Origin: Massilia sp. Leaf139
Lineage (GTDB): Bacteria > Pseudomonadota > Gammaproteobacteria > Burkholderiales > Burkholderiaceae_D
NCBI RefSeq assembly: GCF_001424165.1
Contig: NZ_LMOJ01000025.1
Coordinates: 454,134-518,133, forward strand
Length of the DNA stretch: 64,000 nucleotides
Reading direction: 5' to 3'
A model generated the notes under the pieces. The model did not search any database. It had not been told where the DNA came from and saw only the letters and a program-made list of their open reading frames with translations. Positions 53,436-62,301 of the stretch are shown here, one piece after another. Position 1 is the stretch's first letter; every line of letters starts with the position of its first letter. A program made the position numbers and the translations under genes.

Positions 53436-53720
53436 ATGAGCAAAGAATGGCCCCTGTGGGAAGTTTTCATCCGCAGCCAGCACGGCCTCGCCCACAAGCA
53501 CGTCGGCAGCCTGCACGCCCCTGACGCCGAAATGGCGATCAACAACGCGCGCGACGTCTACACGCGCCGCAACGAAGGCGTCTCGATCTGGGTCGTGCGC
53601 GCCGCCGACATCGTCGCTTCCAGCCCGTCCGACAAGGAAGCCCTGTTCGAGCCGGCCAACAGCAAGGTCTACCGCCACCCGACCTTCTTCCCGATGCCAG
53701 AAGAAGTCAAGAACCTGTGA
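53436..53720 (+). CDS. paaB: Phenylacetyl-CoA epoxidase subunit B
   Basis: A 94-residue small subunit required for assembly of the epoxidase (WPLWEVFIRSQHGLAHKHVG at the N-terminus). A match over the full family length. It precedes paaC with a GTGA overlap if a GTG is used, but see paaC. Confidence 0.95.
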   Translation: MSKEWPLWEVFIRSQHGLAHKHVGSLHAPDAEMAINNARDVYTRRNEGVSIWVVRAADIVASSPSDKEALFEPANSKVYRHPTFFPMPEEVKNL

Positions 53721-53743
53721 GCGCGCAGTTGGAGACCAACCTT

Positions 53744-54496
53744 ATGGACGCAAAAATCCAGTATCTCCTGCGCCAGGGCGACAATGCCCTGATCCTCTCG
53801 CAGCAGCTCAGCCAGTTGTGCGGCAAGGGCCCGGCGCTGGAAGAGGACATGGCGCTGACCAACGTCGCGCTCGACCTGCTGGGCCAGACCCGCATGTGGC
53901 TGACCTATGCCGGCGAACTCGAAGGGCAGGGACGCGACGAGGACAAGCTCGCCTTCGGTCGCGATGCTCACGACTACCGCAACGTCCTGCTGGTCGAGCA
54001 GCCCAACGGCAGCTATGCCGAGACGATGATGCGCCAGTTCCTGTTCGATACCTGGCACTACTTCCTGATGCAGGGGCTGCTCCAGTCCAGCGACCCGCGC
54101 ATCGCCGAGATCGCCGAAAAGTCGTTCAAGGAAGTCACCTACCACCTGCGCCGCAGCGGCGACCTGGTGGTGCGCCTGGGCGACGGCACCGACGTCAGCC
54201 ACGCCAAGATGCAGGCGGCGCTGGACGACCTCTGGATGTACAGCGGCGAAGTGTTTATTTACGACGAGATCGACAACGCCATGGTCGAGCAGGGCGTCGC
54301 CCCGCGCTTCGAAGGCCTGCGCGCCGCCTTCCTCGAGCACGTGAGCGAGATCCTGGCCGAGGCCACCTTGAGCATGCCTTCGCCGGACGCGTACATGCAG
54401 CGCGGCGGCAAGCAGGGCCGCCACTCCGAGCGCCTCGGCTTCATCCTGGCCGAGATGCAGTTCCTGCAGCGCGCCTATCCCGGCGCCGAGTGGTAG
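53744..54496 (+). CDS. paaC: Phenylacetyl-CoA epoxidase structural subunit C
   Basis: A 250-residue ferritin-like subunit that pairs with PaaA but lacks the full diiron site. I chose ATG 53744 over the overlapping GTG at 53717: the GGAG at 53731 is well spaced, and the protein then aligns end to end with E. coli PaaC (both begin about 14 residues before GDN). Confidence 0.93.
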   Translation: MDAKIQYLLRQGDNALILSQQLSQLCGKGPALEEDMALTNVALDLLGQTRMWLTYAGELEGQGRDEDKLAFGRDAHDYRNVLLVEQPNGSYAETMMRQFLFDTWHYFLMQGLLQSSDPRIAEIAEKSFKEVTYHLRRSGDLVVRLGDGTDVSHAKMQAALDDLWMYSGEVFIYDEIDNAMVEQGVAPRFEGLRAAFLEHVSEILAEATLSMPSPDAYMQRGGKQGRHSERLGFILAEMQFLQRAYPGAEW

Positions 54497-54506
54497 GGAG
54501 CCGGCA

Positions 54507-55031
54507 ATGAGCGCAGCAGCGAGCACCGCCACGGTCGACCAGGTCTGGGCCTGGCTCGGCGAGGTGCCAGACCCCGAGATTCCGGTGATCTCGGTGGTCG
54601 ACCTCGGCATCGTGCGCGACGTCGCCCTTGTCGGCGACGAGTGGGTCGTGACGATCACGCCGACCTATTCCGGCTGTCCGGCGATGCAGGTGATCAGCGA
54701 AGCCGTCACCGAAGCCCTGCACGCGCACGGCCTGGAAAAGGTCAAGCTGGTGAGCCGCCTGTCGCCGGCCTGGACGACCGACTGGATGAGCGAGGCCGGC
54801 AGGGCCGCGTTGAAAGGCTACGGCATCGCGCCGCCGGTGCAGCAGGCCATTGACATCAGCGGTCTGCGCGGCGGAGTAAAGCGCAAAGCCTTCGTGGAGC
54901 CGGAAGTCGCCTGCCCGAACTGCGGCAGCAAGCACACCCAGCTCACCAGCCAGTTCGGTTCGACCCCGTGCAAGGCCTTGTACAAATGCCTGGATTGCCG
55001 CGAACCCTTCGATTACTTCAAGTGCCATTAA
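54507..55031 (+). CDS. paaD: PaaD, Fe-S/diiron assembly factor
   Basis: A 174-residue protein with a DUF59/MIP18 domain (VPDPEIPVISVVDLGIV) and a C-terminal zinc-ribbon-like CPNCGSKHTQ...CLDC. It is thought to mature the metal centres of the epoxidase or reductase. It follows paaC after ten bases. Confidence 0.94.
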   Translation: MSAAASTATVDQVWAWLGEVPDPEIPVISVVDLGIVRDVALVGDEWVVTITPTYSGCPAMQVISEAVTEALHAHGLEKVKLVSRLSPAWTTDWMSEAGRAALKGYGIAPPVQQAIDISGLRGGVKRKAFVEPEVACPNCGSKHTQLTSQFGSTPCKALYKCLDCREPFDYFKCH

Positions 55032-55056
55032 GTGCACCAAGCGACAAAGAGACGCC

Positions 55057-56145
55057 ATGAGCAAATTCTATCCACTCACCGTGGCCAAGGTGAAGCACGA
55101 GACGCGCGACGCCGTCGCCGTCACCTTCGCCGTGCCGCCCGAACTGAAATCCACCTTCGCCTACCAGCAGGGCCAGCACCTGACGCTGCGCGCCATGATC
55201 GACGGCGAGGACGTGCGCCGTTCCTATTCGATCTGCTCGGCCGTGCAGGACGAGCAGCTGCGCGTGGCGATCAAGCGCACCTCCGGCGGCCTGTTCTCGA
55301 ACTGGGCCAACGAAAACCTGGAGCCGGGCGCCACGCTGGAAGTCATGCCGCCGATGGGCCACTTCAACGTGCCGCTCGACCCGGATAGCGAGCGCCACTA
55401 CCTGGCCTTCGCCGCCGGCAGCGGCATCACGCCGATCCTCTCGATCATCAAGACCACCCTGCTGGCCGAGCCGAAGAGCCGCTTCACCCTCGTCTACGGC
55501 AACCGCGCGTCCTCGTCGGTCATCTTCCGCGACGAGCTGACCGACCTGAAGGACATCTACATGGGCCGCCTGAAGCTGGTCTATGTGATGAGCCGCGAGC
55601 AGCAGGACATCGAGCTGTTCAATGGCCGCATCACGGGCGAGAAGTGCAGCGCCTTCCTGAAAAGCTGGATCAATGCCGAGGACATCGACGTCGCCTTCAT
55701 CTGCGGCCCGGAAGACATGATGCACGGCGTCTCGAAGTCGCTGCAGGACGCCGGCATGGCCAAGGAAAAGATCCGCATCGAGCTGTTCGCGGCCAGCATT
55801 CCGAAGCACGCTGATGGAGCAATGCGCAAGCCGCACCCGGCAGCGCAAGGAACCCGGCAGCAGACCGAAGTCACCGTCATCATGGACGGCAGCGCCGCCA
55901 GTTTCACGATGGAGAAGGACAAGGAATCGATCCTGGACGCCGGCCTGCGCGCCGGCATCGACATGCGCTACTCCTGCAAGGGCGGGGTCTGCTCGACCTG
56001 CCGCTGCAAGGTCGTCGAAGGCAATGTCGAGATGGACGTGAACTATGCGCTGGAAGACTACGAAGTCGCGCGCGGCTTCGTGCTCTCCTGCCAGGCCTTC
56101 CCGATCACCGACAACGTCATCGTCGATTTCGACCAGCACGAGTAA
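55057..56145 (+). CDS. paaE: Phenylacetyl-CoA epoxidase reductase
   Basis: A 362-residue flavoprotein that supplies electrons from NADPH: FAD domain (RRSYSICSA), NAD(P) domain (GSGITPILSIIKTTL) and C-terminal plant-type ferredoxin (CKGGVCSTCRCKV and a later Cys). All 2Fe-2S cysteines are present. Confidence 0.96.
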   Translation: MSKFYPLTVAKVKHETRDAVAVTFAVPPELKSTFAYQQGQHLTLRAMIDGEDVRRSYSICSAVQDEQLRVAIKRTSGGLFSNWANENLEPGATLEVMPPMGHFNVPLDPDSERHYLAFAAGSGITPILSIIKTTLLAEPKSRFTLVYGNRASSSVIFRDELTDLKDIYMGRLKLVYVMSREQQDIELFNGRITGEKCSAFLKSWINAEDIDVAFICGPEDMMHGVSKSLQDAGMAKEKIRIELFAASIPKHADGAMRKPHPAAQGTRQQTEVTVIMDGSAASFTMEKDKESILDAGLRAGIDMRYSCKGGVCSTCRCKVVEGNVEMDVNYALEDYEVARGFVLSCQAFPITDNVIVDFDQHE

Positions 56146-56172
56146 ATAAAGCCAAAAACTGGAGGAGACACC

Positions 56173-56964
56173 ATGAGCTACGAATCGATCCTGTTCACCA
56201 TCAAGAATGGCGTCGCCGTCCTGACGCTGAACCGCCCCGACCGCCTGAACAGCTTTACCCAGGCCATGCACCTGGAAGTGCGCGACGCGCTCGACAAGCT
56301 GCAAGCCGATACATCGGTGCGCGTGCTGGTGCTGACCGGCGCCGGCCGCGGTTTCTGCGCCGGCCAGGATCTGGGCGACCGCGCCGTGGCGCCGGGTGCG
56401 CCGGGCGTCGACCTGGGCGAATCGGTGGAAAAATTCTATGCGCCGCTGGTGCTCACCCTGCGCGGCCTGCCAATGCCGGTGATCTGCGCCGTCAACGGCG
56501 TGGCCGCCGGCGCCGGCGCCAACCTGGCCCTGGCCTGCGACATCGTGCTGGCCGCGAAGTCGGCCAGCTTCATCGAAGCCTTCTGCAAACTCGGCCTGAT
56601 CCCGGACACCGGCGGCACCTGGCACCTGCCGCGCCTGATCGGCCATGCGCGCGCCACGGGCCTGGCCATGCTGGGCGAAAAACTCTCGGCCGAAAAGGCG
56701 GAAGAGTGGGGCCTGATCTGGCGCTGCGTCCCGGACGAGGCGCTGATGGACGAGGCCATGGCCATGGCCGACCACTTCGCCAGCGCGCCGACGAAAGGCC
56801 TCGCCTTCACCAAGAAGGCGCTGCAGGCCAGCTACGCCAACACCCTGCCCGAGCAGCTCAAGCTGGAAGGCGAGATGATGCGCGAACTCGGCTACAGCCA
56901 CGACTACCGCGAAGGCGTCGCCGCCTTCATCGCCAAGCGCCCGGCGCAGTTCAAGGGAGAGTAG
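56173..56964 (+). CDS. paaG: 1,2-Epoxyphenylacetyl-CoA isomerase
   Basis: A 263-residue crotonase-fold enzyme that converts the epoxide to oxepin-CoA and also shifts double bonds later in the route. The catalytic acid lies in LIPDTGGTWHLPR, and the oxyanion site in GFCAGQDLGDRA. GGAGGAG is the ribosome site. No separate paaF hydratase is found here. Confidence 0.92.
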   Translation: MSYESILFTIKNGVAVLTLNRPDRLNSFTQAMHLEVRDALDKLQADTSVRVLVLTGAGRGFCAGQDLGDRAVAPGAPGVDLGESVEKFYAPLVLTLRGLPMPVICAVNGVAAGAGANLALACDIVLAAKSASFIEAFCKLGLIPDTGGTWHLPRLIGHARATGLAMLGEKLSAEKAEEWGLIWRCVPDEALMDEAMAMADHFASAPTKGLAFTKKALQASYANTLPEQLKLEGEMMRELGYSHDYREGVAAFIAKRPAQFKGE

Positions 56965-56966
56965 GC

Positions 56967-58529
56967 ATGACGGGACTGGCAAAGGGCAGCGTCGTCGCCG
57001 TCATCGGCAGCGGCGCCATGGGCGCGGGCATTGCCCAGGTGGCGGCCAGCAGCGGTCACGAGGTGCGCCTGTTCGACACGCGGCCCGAGGCCGCCGCCAA
57101 GGCCATCGCCGAGATCGGCAAGGTGTACGCGAAGCTGGTCGACAAGGGCCGCATGGGCGCGGCGGAAGCCGATCTCGCGCGCGAGCGCCTGCAGGCCGTC
57201 GGCTCGCTGGCGGAAGTGAAGGACGCGGCATTGGTGGTGGAAGCCATCGTCGAGAACCTGGAGGCCAAGCGTACGCTGTTCGCCGAGCTGGAAGGCATCG
57301 TCGACGCGCGCTGCATCCTCGCCACCAACACCTCCTCGATCTCGGTCACCGCGATCGCGGCGCCGCTGCGCCATCCGGAACGCCTGGTCGGCATGCACTT
57401 CTTCAATCCGGTGCCGCTGATGGCGCTGGTCGAAGTCATCAGTGGCCTGGCCACTGATAAAAGCGTTGCCGACACCGTCCACGCCACCGCGCTCGCCTGG
57501 GGCAAGGATCCGGTGCACGCGAAGTCGACGCCCGGCTTCATCGTCAACCGCGTCGCCCGTCCGTATTACGCCGAAGCGCTGCGCCTTCTGCAGGAAGGCG
57601 CGGGCGATGCGCCCACGCTGGACGCGGTCATGCGCGACTGCGGGGGCTTTCGCATGGGCCCCTTCGAGCTGATGGACCTGATCGGCCACGACGTCAATTT
57701 CTCGGTCACGCAATCGGTGCACGCGGCTTATTTCGGCGACGGCCGTTTCACGCCCTCGGTGCTGCAGCAGGAACTGGTGAACGCCGGTTTCCTTGGCCGT
57801 AAGTCCGGGCGCGGTTTCTACCGCTATGGCGACGATGCCGCGAAACCAAGCGTGCAGACCGAGCCGCATGCCGTGCGTCCGCACACGGTCGGCATCAGCG
57901 TGGCGCGCGAAGTCACGAGCAGCGTGTTGTCGCCGATGGAGGCGCGCCTGGCCATCGCCGGTTTTACCGTCGCCCACCGCGAGCCGCTGCACGGCGCCGA
58001 GAAGCACGAGGCGCCGGCCTTCCACACCAACGGCGCGGCGATCTTCCTCACCGACGGACGCAGCGCCACCGAGCGCGCGGCCGCCAACAAGCACCCGAAC
58101 ACGGTGGTCTACGACCTGCTGTTCGACCATGCCAATGCGACGCGCATCGCGCTGGCGCGCGCCGACCAGTGCAGCGAAGAGGCCTACCAGGCCGCCGTCG
58201 GCCTGTTCCAGGCGGCCGGCTTCACGGTCACGCGCCTGGACGACGTGCCCGGCATGGCCGTGATGCGCACCGTCGCCATGCTCGCCAACGAGGCGGCCGA
58301 CGCCGTCAACCAGGGCGTGTGCAGTGCGAGCGCGGTCGACATCGCGATGCAGAAGGGCGTGAACTACCCGCGCGGCCCACTGGCCTGGGCCGACAGCGTC
58401 GGCCTCGCCCACATCGTCGCCGTCCTGGCCAATCTCGGCGCCACCTATGGCGAGGAGCGCTACCGCGTCTCGCCGCTCTTGCGCCGCAAACTCGCCGCCA
58501 ACCCGATCGGAGCCCGCTTTCATGCATAA
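56967..58529 (+). CDS. paaH: 3-Hydroxyadipyl-CoA dehydrogenase
   Basis: A 520-residue NAD+ enzyme. Rossmann motif VIGSGAMGAGIAQ at the N-terminus, catalytic His in VGMHFFNPVPLMALVE, and two C-terminal helical domains, of which the second is a duplicate form. It starts two bases after paaG and overlaps paaI by eight. Confidence 0.94.
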   Translation: MTGLAKGSVVAVIGSGAMGAGIAQVAASSGHEVRLFDTRPEAAAKAIAEIGKVYAKLVDKGRMGAAEADLARERLQAVGSLAEVKDAALVVEAIVENLEAKRTLFAELEGIVDARCILATNTSSISVTAIAAPLRHPERLVGMHFFNPVPLMALVEVISGLATDKSVADTVHATALAWGKDPVHAKSTPGFIVNRVARPYYAEALRLLQEGAGDAPTLDAVMRDCGGFRMGPFELMDLIGHDVNFSVTQSVHAAYFGDGRFTPSVLQQELVNAGFLGRKSGRGFYRYGDDAAKPSVQTEPHAVRPHTVGISVAREVTSSVLSPMEARLAIAGFTVAHREPLHGAEKHEAPAFHTNGAAIFLTDGRSATERAAANKHPNTVVYDLLFDHANATRIALARADQCSEEAYQAAVGLFQAAGFTVTRLDDVPGMAVMRTVAMLANEAADAVNQGVCSASAVDIAMQKGVNYPRGPLAWADSVGLAHIVAVLANLGATYGEERYRVSPLLRRKLAANPIGARFHA

Positions 58530-59016
58530 CGAGCAGCACAGCAATCCGCAAGCACTGGCCGAACTGGCCGGCAAGACCATGTACGAGCGCGACCCGGCCA
58601 GCCAGGCGCTGGGCATGACGCTCGACGCCATCCGCCCCGGCTATGCACGCATGTCGATGCGCGTGCGCGGCGACATGCTCAACGGGCATGCCACCTGCCA
58701 CGGCGGCTTCATCTTCATGCTGGCCGACAGCGCCTTTGCCTTCGCCTGCAATTCGCACAATTTCAACACGGTCGGCGCCGGCTGCACGATCGACTACCTG
58801 GCGCCCGGCCGCGAAGGCGACCTGCTGGTGGCCGAAGCGGTCGAGCAGGCGCTGGCCGGCAAGACCGGCGTCTACGACGTCACGGTGAAAAACGAAGAAG
58901 GGCGCACGATCGCCCTGTTCCGCGGCAAGTCGCACCGCGTGAGCGGCATGGTGGCCGAAGTAGCTAACCCCGCTAACCCCGCTAACCCCGCCAACCCCGC
59001 CGGCCTCGCCGCATAA
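58522..59016 (+). CDS. paaI: Hydroxyphenylacetyl-CoA thioesterase
   Basis: A 164-residue hotdog thioesterase that frees CoA from dead-end intermediates. The active motif is GHATCHGGFIFMLADSAFA, with the acid Asp. The last 15-20 residues contain ANP repeated four times from a nine-base tandem array (58963-58998), beyond the usual fold. Confidence 0.93.
   Translation: MHNEQHSNPQALAELAGKTMYERDPASQALGMTLDAIRPGYARMSMRVRGDMLNGHATCHGGFIFMLADSAFAFACNSHNFNTVGAGCTIDYLAPGREGDLLVAEAVEQALAGKTGVYDVTVKNEEGRTIALFRGKSHRVSGMVAEVANPANPANPANPAGLAA
58963..58998 (+). repeat. Nine-base tandem repeat in the paaI 3' end
   Basis: GCTAACCCC three times and GCCAACCCC once, in frame, coding Ala-Asn-Pro. Length change would keep the frame. 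Confidence 0.85.
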
Positions 59017-59042
59017 ATCCAAACGCTGAAAGGAGTCCGAGA

Positions 59043-60359
59043 ATGGTGCAACGTCATCCCACGCCCGACGATCTGGAGCCGATCGAACGCGCCAGCCGCG
59101 ACGAGCTTCAGGCGCTGCAGCTCGAACGCCTGCGCTGGTCGCTGCAGCACGCCTACGACAATGTGCCGCACTACCGCAAGGCCTTCGACGAAGCCGGCGT
59201 CCATCCGGGCGACCTGAAATCGCTGTCCGACCTGGCGAAGTTCCCTTTCACCGAGAAGAAGACCCTGCGCGACAACTACCCGTTCGGCCTGTTCGCCGTG
59301 CCGCGCGAGCAGGTGGTGCGCGTGCACGCCTCGTCCGGCACGACCGGACGGCCGACCGTGGTCGGCTACACCCAGAAGGACATCGATACCTGGGCCGATG
59401 TGGTGGCGCGCTCGATCCGCGCGGCCGGCGGACGCCGCGGCGACATGGTGCACATCGCCTACGGCTACGGCCTGTTCACGGGCGGCCTCGGCGCCCACTA
59501 CGGCGCCGAGCGCCTGGGCTGCACGGTGATCCCGATGTCGGGCGGGCAGACGGAAAAGCAGGTGCAGCTGATCTGCGATTTCCAGCCCTCGATCATCATG
59601 GTTACGCCCTCGTACATGCTGAATATCGTCGAGGAATTCAAGCGCCAGGGGATGGATCCGACGGCTTCCTCGCTGAAGGTCGGCATCTTCGGGGCCGAGC
59701 CGTGGACGAACGAGATGCGCCGCACCATCGAAACGGAGGCCGGTATCGACGCGGTCGACATCTACGGCCTGTCCGAAGTGATGGGCCCGGGCGTGGCAAG
59801 CGAATGCATCGAGAGCAAGGATGGCCCGGTCATCTGGGAAGACCACTTCTATCCCGAGATCATCGACCCGGATACCGGCGAAGTGCTGCCCGACGGTGAA
59901 GAAGGCGAACTGGTGTTCACTTCGCTTTCGAAGGAAGCGCTGCCCATCATTCGCTACCGCACGCGCGACCTGACGCGTTTGCTGCCGCCGACCTCGCGCT
60001 CGATGCGGCGCATGGGAAAAATCACGGGCCGCTCGGACGACATGCTGATCATCCGCGGCGTGAACGTGTTCCCGAGCCAGATCGAGGAACTGGTGTTGAA
60101 GATGCCGGCGCTGGCGCCGCATTACCAGCTGGTGGTGGCGCGCGACGGTCATCTCGACACGCTCGAAGTCTTCGGCGAGCTGAAGGAAAACACGCACACC
60201 CAGGACAGCATCGCCGCGCTGGCCAAGGAACTGCAGCACTGCATCAAGACCTATGTCGGCGTGAGCACCAAGGTCACCCTGACGCCGCCGATGGGCATCG
60301 AGCGCACGATGACCGGCAAGGCACGGCGCGTGCTCGACAAGCGTTCCAAAAATACCTGA
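59043..60359 (+). CDS. paaK: Phenylacetate-CoA ligase
   Basis: A 438-residue adenylate-forming enzyme that activates phenylacetate at the cost of ATP. The AMP motif is VHASSGTTGRPTVVGY, and DIYGLSEVMGPGVA and RSDDMLIIRGVNVFPSQIE follow. AAAGGAG lies before the ATG. Confidence 0.96.
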   Translation: MVQRHPTPDDLEPIERASRDELQALQLERLRWSLQHAYDNVPHYRKAFDEAGVHPGDLKSLSDLAKFPFTEKKTLRDNYPFGLFAVPREQVVRVHASSGTTGRPTVVGYTQKDIDTWADVVARSIRAAGGRRGDMVHIAYGYGLFTGGLGAHYGAERLGCTVIPMSGGQTEKQVQLICDFQPSIIMVTPSYMLNIVEEFKRQGMDPTASSLKVGIFGAEPWTNEMRRTIETEAGIDAVDIYGLSEVMGPGVASECIESKDGPVIWEDHFYPEIIDPDTGEVLPDGEEGELVFTSLSKEALPIIRYRTRDLTRLLPPTSRSMRRMGKITGRSDDMLIIRGVNVFPSQIEELVLKMPALAPHYQLVVARDGHLDTLEVFGELKENTHTQDSIAALAKELQHCIKTYVGVSTKVTLTPPMGIERTMTGKARRVLDKRSKNT

Positions 60360-60378
60360 AAAATAAGAGGAGACACAC

Positions 60379-61584
<1,206 letters not shown>

Positions 61585-61586
61585 TC

Positions 61587-62186
61587 ATGGTGAAGGTTTA
61601 TGAAATCGACGGCGTGCGCCCGGTCATTCACCCGACCAGCTACGTGCATCCGACGGCAGTCATCATTGGCGACGTCATCATCGGGCCGCGCTGCTACATC
61701 GGCCCGCTGGCCTCCTTGCGCGGCGACTTCGGCCGCCTGATCCTGGAAGAGGGCGCCAACGTGCAGGATTGCTGCGTGATGCACGGCTTCGAGGACGGCG
61801 AGACCGTGATCGAAGTCGACGGCCACATCGGCCACGGCGCCGTGCTGCACGGCTGCCGCGTGGGCCGCAACGCCATGGTCGGCATGAATGCCGTCGTCAT
61901 GGACGGCGCCGTGGTGGGCGAAGAATCGATCGTCGCCGCCATGAGTTTCGTAAAAGCCGGCATGGTCATCCCGCCGCGCAGCATGGTCATGGGCACGCCC
62001 GCCAAGGTGATGCGCGCGTTGACGGACGAGGATATCAAGTGGAAGAGTTTCGGTACGAGCCAGTACCACCAGCTGACGACGCGTTCCCTGAACACGATGC
62101 GCGAGGTCGAAGCGTTCACGGAAATCGAACCGAACCGTCCCGTCTTCGATTTCAGCACCACCGGCGGCCACGCCCCCAAAAAATAA
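61587..62186 (+). CDS. paaY: PaaY, hexapeptide-repeat thioesterase
   Basis: A 199-residue left-handed beta-helix protein, carbonic-anhydrase-like. Hexapeptides such as VIIGDVIIGPRCYIGP and metal histidines in CVMHGFEDG and IGHGAVLHGC. In E. coli PaaY hydrolyses ring-hydroxylated CoA esters. The ATG at 61587 lies two bases after the paaJ stop. Confidence 0.93.
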   Translation: MVKVYEIDGVRPVIHPTSYVHPTAVIIGDVIIGPRCYIGPLASLRGDFGRLILEEGANVQDCCVMHGFEDGETVIEVDGHIGHGAVLHGCRVGRNAMVGMNAVVMDGAVVGEESIVAAMSFVKAGMVIPPRSMVMGTPAKVMRALTDEDIKWKSFGTSQYHQLTTRSLNTMREVEAFTEIEPNRPVFDFSTTGGHAPKK

Positions 62187-62199
62187 TCTTTTTGTAGGG

Positions 62200-62264
62200 G
62201 GAATTGAGGCCAGTGGCCTCAATTCCGGGTGTGTCGGGCTCCGCCCACGCGGTGCAGCGCCTGC
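62200..62264. repeat. Palindrome and shared repeat between paaY and paaZ
   Basis: GGAATTGAGGCCA-G-TGGCCTCAATTCC is a perfect palindrome (62200-62226). GGGC-TCC-GCCC follows, and the 22 bases 62243-62264 repeat those at 53350-53371. Confidence 0.7.
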
Positions 62265-62301
62265 ACACCACCTGCCTAAACAAATCCTGAGGAGACAAAA
62301 C

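Noticed and set aside
53717..53719. GTG as paaC start
   Set aside because: It overlaps the paaB stop neatly, but has no ribosome site, and the ATG at 53744 matches the family N-terminus.
58963..58998. CRISPR-like repeats
   Set aside because: The units are nine bases, adjacent and in frame in a coding region, without spacers.
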